NCBI GenBank assembly: GCA_951799405.1
Contig: OX637338.1
Coordinates: forward strand, 5,642,001-5,706,000
Origin: Agapetus fuscipes
Taxonomy: Eukaryota; Arthropoda; Insecta; Trichoptera; Glossosomatidae
Direction: 5' to 3'
Length of the DNA stretch: 64,000 nucleotides
Every line of letters starts with the position of its first letter. Positions within the stretch are counted from its first letter, which is position 1. Shown in pieces: positions 21,071 through 32,468 of this stretch. The position numbers and the translations under genes were made by a program. The notes under the pieces were generated by a model. It searched no databases. It had not been told where the DNA came from and saw only the letters and a list, made by a program, of their open reading frames with translations.

Positions 21071-23827
21071 TTGCAACTTAGATTAGAGTGTTATCTAGCT
21101 TATAAATAGGTGTATGTGTGTGTATGGGATATGTTCGTCTTTGTGTTGTTAGTTAATTTAGTCTCTTTTACAAAATTCTATAAATGAACCTTCACAGTTT
21201 CTAGAGGTCTCTATTCAGATCTATTCAGATGTGTTAATGTAAATATACTTGTAGTTTTCCTCTGGTATAAATGCGAGCACTTCAGCTAGTTCTCAGAATC
21301 GCAATTTTTCCCGCCCAGCATATCACTCGCTGTTTCTGGATCACGTTTGCAATCAATATGCTGGGAGGCCTTCAACTTTTTTCCTCCCCGAAGCGAATGG
21401 TATTTTTGAATTCAACTCTCTTCGCTCCATAAATTTTTATAGTGGAAACTTCTTAAAGATTCCATGTTGGCGTTCAACTTTATATTAAAAAAGATCTTCT
21501 CCCATCAGACTGGGTATCCCTTTACATCTTTACTACTTTACTTTGTGTAAAACATTTGAATATTGTCTAAGCGAAATTCTACAAATTTCATCAAACAACT
21601 TTCCGATCGCCAAAATCAAAGGAAATCGAGCTCTTTTTAATATTCGTTTGAAGACTTTTGAAAGAAATTTGCATTCAATTAATTTACTTTTTTTTCAGTT
21701 GTATATTTCACAATATCTTCATTAGAACGACAGCTGAAGCGAGTGCATCTAATCAGTCTATGAATATTTTTTCATTGAATATTTTGTCATCCAATTTCGC
21801 CCGTTCATTTCCCGCTAACTCTGTCTTCCCGCCTCTATCGAGCAGTAATTGGGTTTTAATCGCATTTCACCCCTTGACAAACTCAATTAGTTGCGCTTCT
21901 GATTGGACTTAGCTTTTTTTTTCTATTACCCACCGCGTTCAGTTTGCCTACGGAGCTCGCGATTTGATTACTGAATGATTATTCGTTGATTTAAACTCTG
22001 TGCCTGATTGCATTAGTTTCCCCTAGCAGGTTCGGGCGGGTCAGAGGCAAAGGCTGTGAATGCATATTTTATATACACTCCTAACCATCTTATGTGTGCT
22101 TCTACCCAGTTGTCGCAAATATGCCTCCTGTTTTGTGCACGCAACATTTTCAGTTTCCAATGTCGTGCACGACTAATCTAGTTGTCTCTCCAGTTTCACG
22201 AATTAAGTTCGTATCCAACTATACACGTACTTGTTTTGTATGTATTCAACTTTCTCACACGGACGTAATTTAATCAACTGAATATAGCAAAACTTAATTA
22301 AGCTTAAAACTCAATTAGTTTTCTGTTCGTATTGTGCGGTGATGAGTCCAGGAAGCGTTCACTTTCCACGAATAGAGCCGTCAGTAGAGAGAGCACAATA
22401 TAGCGGCAACGTCCGCTCGCACAGATAACCCTAGAGTGAGATCTCAAGAGAAAAAATAATTCCCCCGTTAAGAAGCTCCGCCATGAATCGCAGACTCTGT
22501 TATCGCCCGCGAATGTGTTATTCTCGCATTAGATTTTTCGACTGGAAAACTTAGAACATTATTTTTGGGTTGGGACGTGCCTTGCAAAAATTGGCCGATA
22601 TCTCACGCAGGAAGGACGTGATGTCGAGGCTTTTTGTATACACAGAACTTCGGGTGATTTTTCCATCACGTTCTCTCACAAAGTCTTCGCAAGTATTGAA
22701 CGATAAAAGCGATGAATCGTTCCCTAAAAAATCACAAGTTAGTGTGATTTTTGTTTTTTTTCCCGTTATTTAAATAAATCCAATGGCTTCACTCGTTATT
22801 TACTTTGAATATATTTTTGACATGAAATATCCGGTTTCATCAAAGACATCGTATTATCATAAACCATTATGTCAGGTGACTTTCACAATTTGACCAACTG
22901 TTATTATGTAACAATATCGGAAATATTTTTTTCGTTGAAAATATAACACCCCTACATCTTAAATAAAATGAATTTTACGCTATTCACTACTTGGCCTCTC
23001 TCGCCACAGAGTGGGGTGGGTACACGGGGCAAGATGTTCGCAAGTTGGTAACACAAGAAACTCTTAGAAAAAAATCGACAATGTAACAATTTCGTTAGCG
23101 CCCCCTACCCCTGCGCCCCCACGGCTTCCGGCGCCCCCTGCACAGACCGCTACGTGCCAACTCCTCTTTGCTAACTTTGTTTCACGTATCACAAACACGC
23201 CCACCCGCCCCCGCCTTCTTTGGTATTGTTTCGAAAACTTCAAAATGTCGAAGTGTTTATCGAAATAAATAATATTTGTCAGGATTGTGTATCAAAACAC
23301 GCAAACAAACTTTTATCTGGATATGTTACAATGCTCACTTGTTTACCTATCCACTTGAAAAGACCGGAGGTACAAAATAATATTGCACGCCCGTTTTCCA
23401 ACACACACAAAACAAGTCAATTTTGTATATCAAAGGAAAAAAGATAATTATTAAGTCCTACTTATTCAATTTTCCGTTTTTTTTTTTTTTAAATATTTCA
23501 GATTCTAAATATAAACATTTTTTTTTTCACGAAAACCTCCAGCTCACTCAATCCTCTTTTATTTTTTCATTCGTTTCGCAAAATAAAAATCCTCGAGTCG
23601 CTACAATAAAAGTTGTTGACGGCGGCTTGTTTTGATTTATATTTTTCAACCTTGACTAAGCGTGGCAAAACAAAAGGAAAACAATATATATATTTTCCTC
23701 ATGTTTTCGTCTATATGGGCTTCCGACGGATTACGGCTCAACATGGCTCTTGCGTCATAATCACCAAGCACACACTTCTGTTCAATATTACAAGAGTAAT
23801 GGCCGACTTTCCTCTTCCTCCCGCATC
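21071..23827. other. Unassigned 2.7-kb stretch
   Basis: No gene recognised. It includes a perfect short direct repeat (TCTATTCAGA twice at 21213-21233), a GC-rich patch at 23095-23215 (CGCCCCCTACCCCTGCGCCC) and poly-T runs at 23479 and 23520. Open frames are under 90 aa and carry no motifs. This may be unique host DNA. Confidence 0.4.
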
Positions 23828-23953
23828 CTTGCTCCTATACTCCAAATAGAAAAAAGTTTTACCAAATATGTTTGGAAACTAAGCCAGTGCCTCCTGCGAG
23901 CGATTGAATTTACATTAATTTTTAGTAAAACGCTTTGGCTGAGTTTAAGCTAG
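23828..23953. mobile_element. MITE-F copy (diverged)
   Basis: It carries GTTTTACCAAATATGTTTGG, AAACTAAGCCAGTGCCTCCT, GCGAGCG and ATTTTTAGTAAAACGCTTTG, then GCTGAGTTTAAGC. Interior and right arm fit the family. The left terminal bases are weak. Confidence 0.55.
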
Positions 23954-23978
23954 TAGTTTTCCACTTGGGATCCAGATT

Positions 23979-23987
23979 GGCTTCTAC
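23979..23987. repeat. 9-bp target duplication, left flank of FB1
   Basis: GGCTTCTAC here is repeated exactly at 24471-24479, immediately outside the other end of the foldback element. Confidence 0.8.
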
Positions 23988-24470
23988 GGTGACAGGGTAG
24001 AAAGGCACATTGGCAAAACGACACAAGACAGAATGACACAAGACAGAACATCACAATGACAGAGCATCTCAATGACAGAACATCACTTTTTTTTAAATAG
24101 ATTTGTGAAGAGGAATGCAATTCACCAATCAATTAATTCATATTTCGTTATTTTATATTTTAATGAACTATTATTAATTAAAAATTACTCGATGGCATAT
24201 TATGTTGAACCCGGATCAAAGTTATGGTCAATGGACACAGGCGAGTATCGAACCGACGTTATTATATTCCATATACGCTAGAAAAACCCCTCAGCCATAA
24301 CACCGACATGAAAAAAACATCACATACCATAAACGGCAAGTGAAACGGTTTTATCTTGTGATGTTTTGTTATAGTGACGTATTTTCTGTGATGTTTCGTC
24401 ATGAAAAATACTGTCATTTTGATATTCTGTCTTGTGTCGTTTTTTCACTGCGTCGTTCTAACATGGAACC
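23988..24470. mobile_element. Foldback element FB1, 483 bp
   Basis: The ends are GGTGACAGGGTAGAAAGGCA and, as complement of the right end, GGTTCCATGTTAGAACGACG. The arms are built from short repeated words (AAAACGACACAAGACAGAAT, ACATCACAATGACAGA on the left; GTGATGTTTTGTTATAGTGA on the right). A conserved centre at 24323-24360 (CCATAAACGGCAAGTGAAAC) is shared in inverse orientation with FB3. Exact 9-bp duplications flank it. Foldback elements of Drosophila have the same kind of repetitive arms and a 9-bp duplication. It encodes no protein. Confidence 0.8.
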
Positions 24471-26872
24471 GGCTTCTACATGGGATCTCTTCCCCCGAGC
24501 GATCGATTGAAATATTGCGGCTCATTATTGAATTTCTCCATGTGCTGGTAGCTCCTCTGCAGCGGGCCAGCTCTCTGCCTTGTAAGAATCAAAACTTTTC
24601 CTGCAGATTGCACAAAGAAGCCCATTCTTACGGGCTCTTCATTTATACTCCAGCCATTACTTATAGTCTCCCGCTCGGATAAGTAAACTTTGCTGGGCTT
24701 TTCAAAACTGAAAATGTAGAAGTTTTGATCAAACTAGAATCGTTAAAAATCACAAATATCGTTCAATGGAAAATGTTTTAAGTAAACAAAGTTTTGGTTT
24801 CTTATTAAGTATAATAATGTGGAAATTGCTTTTAATGTATATTTACTTCTTCGAGTTTAACATAATAGAAACACGGTAGAATTGAAAGATTTTTACTAAT
24901 ACAAATGCATTTTACTTAAACACTTCCATTGTTGCGTGCCCAGCACCCATAGATAAATCCCAAAAATAGCCTACCAAAATTAATTACGGAATATAGGAAA
25001 AACAATGTTTGAGTACTAGTAAAGGACAACGAAATAAACAACTGTGAAGGAGAACGACTGCTTGTAATTGTTTCTTGAATTTTTTTTCTTTTAATTAGCG
25101 GTTACTTTGACATGGCTTTATTTCTGTTTTTTACGCGGTTGTTATGTCAACTTGTCATAGCACTGCTGCCAACCCTCACTTTCGATGATATCTGCAACCC
25201 ACTGTTATCCTTTTGAACTTTTCTACCAAACTCATACGAACGCAAGCCAATCATTTGTGAAAGTTTATCATTTTGTTATCTATATCCCTCACACATGCAT
25301 ACATTTGATACATCCATCTCCTTTTCACGCTATAATAAAAAAGTGGCAGTCAATGAAATCTTAGCCCAAAAGTAGAGCAGGGAATTCGAAAACACAACTC
25401 CGAATACGAAAAAGGCCAACAAAATAAATACGTCCCAGGCCTTTTGAAAGCCTGTTGTCGACTTCATTAATTTTTCAATGAAGAAAAGAGGGAAACACCA
25501 AAAATATTGTGCGCGTGGGTTGGTATGCATGTAAATGGGGCGGATCTGCTTTTTGTTGACGTAAAAACTTTTCATTTGAATATTACGCCTCGGGGCTGTT
25601 TTGTCTGCTAATAGACAGCAAGTTGGGACGTATTTTTCAGACTTTGGATATATTTTTCTCCGCTCGTCGAGAATAATGACATCCCCCTCGCCCCGCGTGA
25701 CTCCCCTGCAGAAGAGAGACGTCGAATGGTTCAAGAGGGGACGTCATATAGATCTCCAGCCAGAAGGAGAGCGCCAAATTGCAATATACCGGTGTAATGG
25801 ACCGCTTAAAAATCGCTCTACAGCTCTGGGCCGGACCTCCCGCCTGGGTTCTGCTCTCTCTCCCTCTCGCTTTATTATATTGAAACCTCTCCAAGGAAAA
25901 TAACTGGGTTATACTTGTCATTTATTATTTTTATAGATGCTTCGGGGAGTATTCTAATCAAAAGTTTCAGCCATTTTTGCTTATTACGCAGACTTTGATA
26001 ATACTTTACATTTACATTGCACTGCCTCGCACAAAATATCACTGTTTGTATGAAAATTGTGTTCTTGTTTTCCCTGATTTCCAAGTTCATTTACCCCTAG
26101 TACAAACAACGCGTGAATTCCCCACCTTAGAAGTAAATAAAAAGATATATGACAGGTTTAAGATGGAATCACGGTCGTTTGAGATACATATGTATGTACA
26201 AATATAAATATTGTAAAGTACCAAAGCATACCTATTATCTCCGTACCGGGATACGCAGGAATTTGTGTCATTTTTTTATTAAATTAAATAATCAGTTCAT
26301 CCTCAGTCGTTGTGCAGAGAGGTTATTTCTTGGAGACATTGGCTACGTCGCGAATAAAACTTCGAGAATGTAAGTTCTCCCATAACGGTTCTTCTAATAT
26401 CCAAAAGTTTAATTACCTAGCTCTATAGTAATTATATTTGTTAGTATCTATGAAAGATATAAAAAAAAACTCCTAAGTAAATGCTTTAATTATCATATTG
26501 CTTTTCTTTACGCGAAGATTTGTATTAGGGGTACTAATCAATTCAGATTTAACATATTACATCCTCTTTACATAGTGATATCCAGGTGAATGTATTGTGC
26601 TACATGCATATCTTAAAATGAAATATCGCATATAAGGCTTGCGTTCCAATAACTAAACTCGGGCATTTAAGTAAACTCACTTAAAAGCGCCATAGTAAAT
26701 ATTTCAAAGCGCATTTCCCTCAAAAAGCAGCGCTACTCGGTAAAAGCGCGCCGACTTCTGCAAGCATTTAAAGTTGCCCCGTTTGACATTTGTATGAGGG
26801 GTTAGTCCCAAGTAATGTTTCCTTTTGCATAGAGCCGGCAAAACGGGAACAAATAATAGAGTATGTTTGTGC
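24471..26872. other. Unassigned 2.4-kb stretch after the FB1 right-flank duplication
   Basis: The first nine bases are the second GGCTTCTAC copy. Beyond that no gene is supported. The 25330-25920 part gives overlapping frames of 94-134 aa on both strands with no recognised domain. A GC-richer patch lies at 25675-25870. It could be unique host sequence. Confidence 0.4.
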
Positions 26873-27000
26873 CCCAAGTATAAAACTCTACGCTCAAACA
26901 TAACCGTATTGTAAACCAAAAAAATGTATGGAATCTAAAACAGCGTCTCCAGTGAGTGTATTAGCTTCTATGTTTGCTTTGGTTGAGTTTAACTTGGGAT
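26873..27000. mobile_element. MITE-F copy with both ends
   Basis: Starts CCCCAAGTATAAAACTCTAC, GCTCAAACATAACCG, then AATGTATGGAATCTAAAACA, GCGTCTCCAGTGAGTG, and ends TTGCTTTGGTTGAGTTTAAC, TTGGG. The terminal inverted repeats are clear. Confidence 0.75.
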
Positions 27001-27414
27001 ACTGGTAGCGTTTATCAAAGTTGAACCGCGGAATCAAATCCAATCGGAGTTTTCTTAGCAAGCGCAGTAGATTGTATTGGTACGGCCATTGTGGAGGCAA
27101 CTAGGAAAGCCCGGAGTTCGGGTGAATGGCTCTCCAAAGTCGCTTTGAGAATGAGAGTAACGATGAATTTATCGTAGCGTTTTACCTGTGAATGGACCGC
27201 GGGATGCAGGCTCTTTGTATCCCGGCAACCTACGCCGGCATTATTTATTGACTGCCCCCAGAGTTTCGCAGTGGGCGTTTTGCACGCTTTGATTTTTACA
27301 GCGACTTTATTGTAAAGATAACAGAAATAGTGCATGAATTATTTGTGAATTGATAAGTCCTATAGAAGTTTACTGTGTGTGGATTAAAATATTATCTGAG
27401 ATTCAGACACGAAC

Positions 27415-27533
27415 GGCCAATTATTCATTAGAATGGTTGAACCCAAAACCAGGGTTAACCCCACTTTTTAGTATGGGAAAATTGACTTAAAAAACTGGTT
27501 TGAAAATTAAAACCTTTTTATGAGTAAAATTGT
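27415..27533. mobile_element. MITE-H copy 1
   Basis: It has GCCAATTATTCATTAGAATG, GTTGAACCC, TTTTTAGTATGGGAAAATTG, ACTGGTTTGAAAATTAAAAC and CTTTTTATGAGTAAAATTG. It matches 61847-61965 in order and spacing. The termini are inverted (TTATTCATTA at the left; TTTATGAGTAAAA at the right). Confidence 0.65.
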
Positions 27534-27741
27534 AAATCTTCCACCTTTTTCGAAAAAGATTCCAATGATTGGATAATGCGACAAGAAGTTAAACTAATTT
27601 ACCTACCTGCTATAACGGGTCGAGAAAATAAACAAATTAGATAAAACATCAATAGAAGTTTTGTACAGTTTAATTCTGTGTATCCTGGACATTAACTAAG
27701 GAGTGATTCTGTTATGTAAATGGATAAACTTCATTTTTATT
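27534..27741. other. Unassigned sequence
   Basis: No gene or shared repeat. It abuts the sequence shared with the palindrome at 52338. Confidence 0.35.
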
Positions 27742-27773
27742 AAAATAAAGCTATTTTTTGTTTAACGTAGTTT
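27742..27773. repeat. Single copy of the arm of the 52338-52427 palindrome
   Basis: AATAAAGCTATTTTTTGTTT followed by AACGTAGTTT is identical to more than 30 bases of the left palindrome arm 24.6 kb away. Here it is not followed by its complement. It shows the arm is a dispersed repeat, probably an element end. Confidence 0.7.
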
Positions 27774-28809
27774 TTCATTTTTATTTGTTGAATACAGCAC
27801 TTATCGAGAAATCCATCGAGACTTACAAAAAAAAAACAGTCTTTCTACTCAGATTAACCCTTTGAGACTTGCCCTCTCGTGAAATACTTAGAATCCCTTC
27901 GCAGTTGAATTCTAATCGCAAGCTAAAAATAAATGAAATACCTGCTCTCCAAGTCCACGTTCTTTCATCTGATTTATCAATGTATTTGCTTGTGTTGTTT
28001 TGTTACTTAGCTACCCATGGGGAAACTGGTTTTCCTTTGCAGATGAGGATTGCACGCTCCTGCCCCTCGGAAGCGAGAGCCGTCCCGTGCAGGAGAATTT
28101 AAAGCAATTTTGCTTCATGCGATCTCGGAACCTGTTATGTGATGAGTAAAGCTGCGATAAAATCAGCTATTAATGAGAATTTACAACCTGATATGGTCAA
28201 TAAAACAGGAATATATCAACGTTATTCACATGTGTGTGCTTCATTAAAAATACAGTTGTTATTTTTAAACAAATTGAAACCGAATACCGGTTCTGTGGCG
28301 AGAAAAAAACGGGAGAGGGACAAGTCAAGTTTTGAGGTAAAAAATACAACAATTTTTTTAACTCAATACAACAATGTAGTTAATCCTTCGTCCTTTTTAC
28401 TCTTCTTATTTTCGATTCTTTGGTCGCATATTTTTGATATAATAGATTCTATGTCTTTTTATGATTATTTTAACTACAAAAAAACATCGTACAAATTTTT
28501 AATTAAAATACACATTCACATTCTTGTAATTATACCACAGTAGAAAGCTCTCAAATGTGTATTTATCCTAATTGCATAATATATATAAGGCGTTGCTGTG
28601 CGACACTGGTGGTGCATTGTCGGTACAATAGTACCGCCACGCGACCAAAGGAAATGCATTGTTCGGATTGCATTTTCCTTCCGGATGCACATTTTTGCCA
28701 GAATATCTCTTGTAATGCAACGTGTGATACATGGAGAACCACGGAATTGAACAATCGGAATCGCTTGCATCTACAATTTTGCAAAATAGTTTACTGTCGC
28801 TAAAATGAC
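27774..28809. other. Unassigned sequence
   Basis: Frames at 28139-28543 (134 aa, +) and overlapping frames at 28516-28803 have no recognised motif. GC content is low. No gene is supported. Confidence 0.4.
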
Positions 28810-29055
28810 CTATAAAACGTTGCAGTTTTCGATGCGATCGTGAATATATTGAACATTTTTCAAACAGTCGATGTAACCTCTTATTGTTTCTTCGTATTCG
28901 TAAAGTATTTGTTCTTCCTCTTTCGGTTCCACATCTATCGAAAATAGGCGATCAGCATGACTTTTTCCACCTTGGATGCTGTAGCTCGTAATAGAAACTT
29001 GGGGCTTTCGTTGAACCATTGTCACGGGCTTTTCAGCCTCGATATCCTTCAGCAT
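28810..29055 (-). CDS. Anonymous acidic open frame overlapping a LINE end (doubtful)
   Basis: The 81-codon minus-strand frame starts MLKDIEAEKPVTMVQRKPQV and ends with a charged stretch (EPKEEEQILYEYEETIRGYI, then DCLKNVQYIHDRIE). Its first residues (SGMLKDIE, reading in from upstream) could be the frameshifted end of the LINE at 29046-29299, where SWLKDIR or similar is expected. The rest matches no family I know. It is acidic, lacks a signal peptide or membrane segment, and reads more like protein than most frames here. It could be a captured exon or chance. Confidence 0.2.
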   Translation of the reverse strand: MLKDIEAEKPVTMVQRKPQVSITSYSIQGGKSHADRLFSIDVEPKEEEQILYEYEETIRGYIDCLKNVQYIHDRIENCNVL

Positions 29056-29299
29056 CCCTGAGTTCTTCTCCTCTCAATTTTACCCTGTACTCGTATGATA
29101 AGATGGAGAAGGCGGTATCTATCATTTCTCATGACGTGACCGAAGTAAATCAGCTTTCTCTGCTTAATGGTTGGCAGAAGTTCCTTTGTGGTGCGCATAC
29201 GTCGGAGGACTTCTTCATTGGTGACCCGATCAAACCAAGAGATCCAAAGCATTTTTCAGTTGACATACATCTCGAACGCTTCCATTTGTCTCTCCAGTG
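29046..29299 (-). pseudogene. LINE ORF2 C-terminal fragment, DRVTNEEVLRRM family
   Basis: The minus strand translates as LERQMEAFEMYVN, a stop, then KMLWISWFDRVTNEEVLRRM, TIKQRKLIYFGHVMRNDRY and RLLHLIIRVQGKIERR. This is the well-known region just after the reverse transcriptase domain in insect non-LTR elements (EAFEMW, ISWTDRVTNEEVLRRM, KRRKTAYLGHIMRN, LLQLIIEGKIEGKR). There is one in-frame stop and then a frame change near 29060. No RT catalytic motif lies in the fragment. It is dead. Confidence 0.85.
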
Positions 29300-29703
29300 C
29301 CTATTTGAACGTTGTTATTCTATACTTAAACAAATAGCACTCCCATTATTTCCAGATTTTATAACAAGGTATTTTTCCACACTTTACTCTCCCCTTTCTC
29401 TTAGCTTCCGACACTTTATTTGAAAAGTACCGCTAAGAACTTTGTACAAGCCAGTGCTTACATAACGACCAGCCACTGAGCAAGCTTCTTCAGATTCTTT
29501 CTCAAGAATGTTCTCTTCACATAGGGCTTTCTTTATGATATAATCTATCAACTTTCTATCGAATACTTTGTATGAAAACATTACTTTATTGTATCTAGTT
29601 GCTTTAAACCACGTAACTTTGTTTTCAATGTGTTAAAAATGTTCTTAATTGAAGTTTTAGTTTCGAAATATTCATTTGGATATTTTTTTGTTGTTTTAAT
29701 AAT
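29300..29703. other. Unassigned sequence
   Basis: No supported gene. Short frames on both strands have no motif. Confidence 0.4.
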
Positions 29704-29943
29704 CTACTCGTATATAATCTATAATTTAAGTTGTAAAGATATATTAACATTTAAAATTCATGTTAGATGCATGACCACAAACAGACACGTGTAATATTGT
29801 TCTGACAAATGCTGCACAAATTTAAACTTCAAATGAACATAAACCCTGCAACTTTTACCGATCTTCCCTGAATCAGGGGTGACATTGACAAACATTTTAT
29901 ACAATATCAGTAGTCAGCCTCATATCAACCTATTAGTCAAGGA
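29704..29943 (-). repeat. Family A repeat, copy 4
   Basis: On the plus strand it reads TATATAATCTATAATTTAAG, CACAAACAGACACGTG, CAAATGAACATAAACCCTGC, TTCCCTGAATCAGGGGTGAC and AGCCTCATATCAACCTATTA. It is in reverse orientation to the copies at 30013 and 30777. Confidence 0.85.
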
Positions 29944-30012
29944 CATTCATAATAAAAAGGAGGACTTAAAGTAACTGTTTATGTATCGAAACTATTTTAC
30001 CATTATCCGAAA

Positions 30013-30250
30013 GTATGAGGCTGACCACCCACTTTAAAAAATGGTTCACTTTGCCAATGCCACCTCTGTGTCAGGGAAAGTCGGCAAAAGTTGTAGGGTT
30101 TATGTTCATTTGTGGTTTGGATTTTATTTGTAAGCACACATTCAGCATTTGTAAGCGCGAACTAAGTACACGTGTTTGTTTGTGGGCATGCATTTGATAT
30201 GAGCTTTAAATGTTAATATTTCTTTGCAACTAAGATTATAGATAGAGATT
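30013..30250 (+). repeat. Family A repeat, copy 5
   Basis: It has GTATGAGGCTGACCACCCAC, AAAAAATGGTTCACTTTGCC, GTGTCAGGGAAAGTCGGCAA, TTGTGGGCATGCATTTGATA and CTTTGCAACTAAGATTATAG. The first 12 or so bases of the full element are absent. Confidence 0.88.
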
Positions 30251-30776
30251 ATTATAGATATCCTTGTGTTTCATATTGAAACCCCTTTTTCCTAGTCTCA
30301 AGTAAATACGTAACATAATAAAATGTACACTAAAATATTTCAGCATATTCTGCTGTCGCGGAATAGATATTTTGTTATGGAAAATCGATTTCCATCGTCC
30401 CGGGCATCAATAGTTTCGGCGTAGCGATACAAGTTGGCTTTATAGTGGACCTTTTCGCCTGCGAGCCTTCCTTTGTTCTGATCTCTCCATTGTTTTCTTT
30501 AATCATATTCTTTTTGCACCGCATCGCACGTAAGGCAGTGAATAATGCGCCCTCTATTGTTCGAACCCGCCGATCAAAAGACAAATCAACTGGGAAAATG
30601 AAAACATTGTATTACCGTCATCGTTCTCTTTTTTTTTGTAGCTACCTTTATTTTCATACCCTTTCTTAACTTGTTTCTCGATGCTTGTATTTTTTTAGAT
30701 TGTCGGATGATTCAAAGAAAACATCTATAATAATGGGTTAAATATTTTTTCAAGGTTTATTCCATATTCCTATATT
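30251..30776. other. Unassigned sequence between two family A copies
   Basis: No gene recognised. TTTCAGCATATTCTGCTGTC at 30339 resembles TTTCAGCATGCTCTGCTGTA near 43773, a possible short shared repeat. Confidence 0.4.
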
Positions 30777-31025
30777 CCTTGACTTATAGGTTGGTATGAG
30801 GCTGACCACCCATACTGTAAAAAATGGTTCACTTTGCCAATGTCACCCCTGTTTCAGGGAATGTCGGCAAGAGTTGCAAGGCTTATGTTCATTTGAGGTT
30901 TGGATTTTATTTGTAAGTACACAATCAGCATTTGTAAGCGCGAACTACACGTGTTTGTTTGTGGGCATACATCTGAGAGCTTTGAATGAATATATCCTTG
31001 CAACTTAGATTATAGATTATAGATT
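30777..31025 (+). repeat. Family A repeat, copy 6 (near full length)
   Basis: It starts CCTTGACTTATAGGTTGGTA, TGAGGCTGACCACCCATACT, includes CACCCCTGTTTCAGGGAATG, and ends CTTGCAACTTAGATTATAGA. It shares its exact 5' start with the copies at 50649 and 54621, which defines the element boundary. Confidence 0.9.
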
Positions 31026-31121
31026 CCACAAAATATATTGATAGTAAAAAATATTTATAGGATTAATGTTGATTTTAAGTTCGGATGTTGTCTTGTAAAT
31101 ACACGTTTAACTGTAACTGTT

Positions 31122-31350
31122 AGTAACTGTTATTCTGCTAGGGGTGGCCAGAGCCTCTGCAGAGCTGCCTCCATTTCTTCCTATCCTCACATACCTCTTT
31201 CAATTCATTTTAATGTCCATCAACTTTTCCATGCATTTTCTTCTTTTACGCTCACTTTGTATATCTCATTCTTTCACAAACTCCTCAATCTGATCACTCC
31301 ATACTTTTCTTGGTCGTCCCTTACCTCTTTTTCCTTTCACACTTTATCTG
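31122..31350 (-). pseudogene. LINE C-terminal fragment and 3' end, KEVCKD-type
   Basis: The minus strand reads KGRPRKVWSDQIEEFVKE, a stop, then DIQSE, followed by the family 3' sequence (plus strand: CTGCTAGGGGTGGCCAGAGC, CTCTGCAGAGCTGCCTCC). It aligns with 36815-37197. It is dead, with at least one stop. Confidence 0.75.
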
Positions 31351-31469
31351 TTTATATTATTTGTAAGTCTTTCGTATGTAGGCTTGGACTTATGGTCCAT
31401 CACGTATTTTTTTGCTTTTTAGCATGCGTTTAAAATGTTTACAAATCTTTGTAACTTGGATTATATATT

Positions 31470-31549
31470 AGGATAGAAAAATGTGGAGGCAGCTCCACAG
31501 AGACTCTTACGGCCACCCTTAGCGGAATGGCGACAGAGTTACAGTTACA
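31470..31549 (+). repeat. Isolated LINE 3' tail, KEVCKD-type family
   Basis: It reads AGGATAGAAAAATGTGGAGG, CAGCTCCACAGAGACTC, TAGCGGAATGGCGACAGAGT and TACAGTTACA. This is the complement of the tail at 13626 and 62768. It is about 80 bp, extremely 5'-truncated. Confidence 0.75.
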
Positions 31550-31932
31550 TTATGTATTGAAGCTGCGACGGTTGAAGCTTTTTCGACGGTTTGCGAAAAT
31601 TAAAAAAAAAAGTACCGGTTGTTTTTACAAGGTTTTAGAAGTAAAGTGTTATTGGCAGGTAGCTACCTCTGAATTTATGCACACCCATAAAAATGCATAA
31701 TAAAATATTTCACGCGTGCAGATAAAAGTGGCATAGGCAAAAATAAAGTGGCGTCACAAAATTATGATTATCGTTCCGCCGCACTAAAAAACAGAACACT
31801 GCAATGGCGCGAAAAACTTTTTACAGCCCCGCCCGGGAGAGGCGTCTTACGGGAGACGACGATTTTATTTGTGCCTCTGTCATAGCAACATCGCTCCGTA
31901 GACTCCGCGGAGCGTGGGACGGGCCCCGAGGT
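31550..31932. other. Unassigned sequence
   Basis: A GC-richer patch sits at 31825-31930 (GCCCCGCCCGGGAGAGGCGT). Its last part, GGGACGGGCCCCGAGGTATA, resembles GGGACGGGTATAAAAAAGG at 32225 inside FB3. Confidence 0.4.
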
Positions 31933-31941
31933 ATAAAATAT
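31933..31941. repeat. 9-bp target duplication, left flank of FB3
   Basis: ATAAAATAT here recurs exactly at 32859-32867, directly outside the right end of FB3. Confidence 0.75.
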
Positions 31942-32111
31942 GGTTCCCCGTTAGAACGACACATGACATAACGACACATCACGGGAAGACCTTCTGCCAC
32001 TTGAAAATACATAGAAATTGATTCTTATAATTTTTTTCAGAATCAAATTGCAGTTAAACATTGCACATTTTCACCAATTATTCATTTATTTCAATTCATC
32101 TTTCATTTCAT

Positions 32112-32160
32112 TCAGAAAACGGTCGTAAGACCGTTTTCTATTTACAATCATCGTCAGGTA
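32112..32160 (-). ncRNA. Hammerhead-like motif with long stem III (tentative)
   Basis: The minus strand has CTGACGA (32157-32151), a 12-nt segment with only a weak ATT/AAT stem II, then GAA and a strong hairpin (AAACGGTC, loop TTAC, GACCGTTT). CATCGTCAGGTA and a following GAATACA parallel CATCATCAGGTA and GAATACA at the 20968 locus. The weak stem II makes activity doubtful. It lies in the cargo of FB3. Confidence 0.3.
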
Positions 32161-32391
32161 CAATGAGAATACATAGCCTTGAATGAGCGTCCACGTGATG
32201 TGGGTTCTTCTGACATATACGTGCGGGACGGGTATAAAAAAGGTTTAAGCATACATGACAGAACGACACATGACAGAACGACAAATGACAGAACATCACA
32301 ATGATAGTACATCACATAACAAAACATCACAAAAAAGTACATCACAATGACAAAACATCAAAAGACAAAATCGTTTGTAAGTCGTCATGTA

Positions 32392-32468
32392 AGGATAGGA
32401 AAAAATGGAGGCAACTCTGCAGAGGCTCTGGCCACCCCTAGCGGAATGGCGACAGAGTTACAGTTACG
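32392..32468 (+). repeat. LINE 3' tail inserted in FB3
   Basis: It reads AGGATAGGAAAAAATGGAGG, CAACTCTGCAGAGGCTCTGG, CCACCCCTAGCGGAATGGCG, ACAGAGTTACAGTTACG. It interrupts the FB3 central core, so it inserted after FB3 formed, or was carried in between modules. Confidence 0.8.

Noticed and set aside
29384..29581. CTGAAGA at about 29500 (minus) as another hammerhead
   Set aside because: No GAAA follows and no stem II can be drawn.
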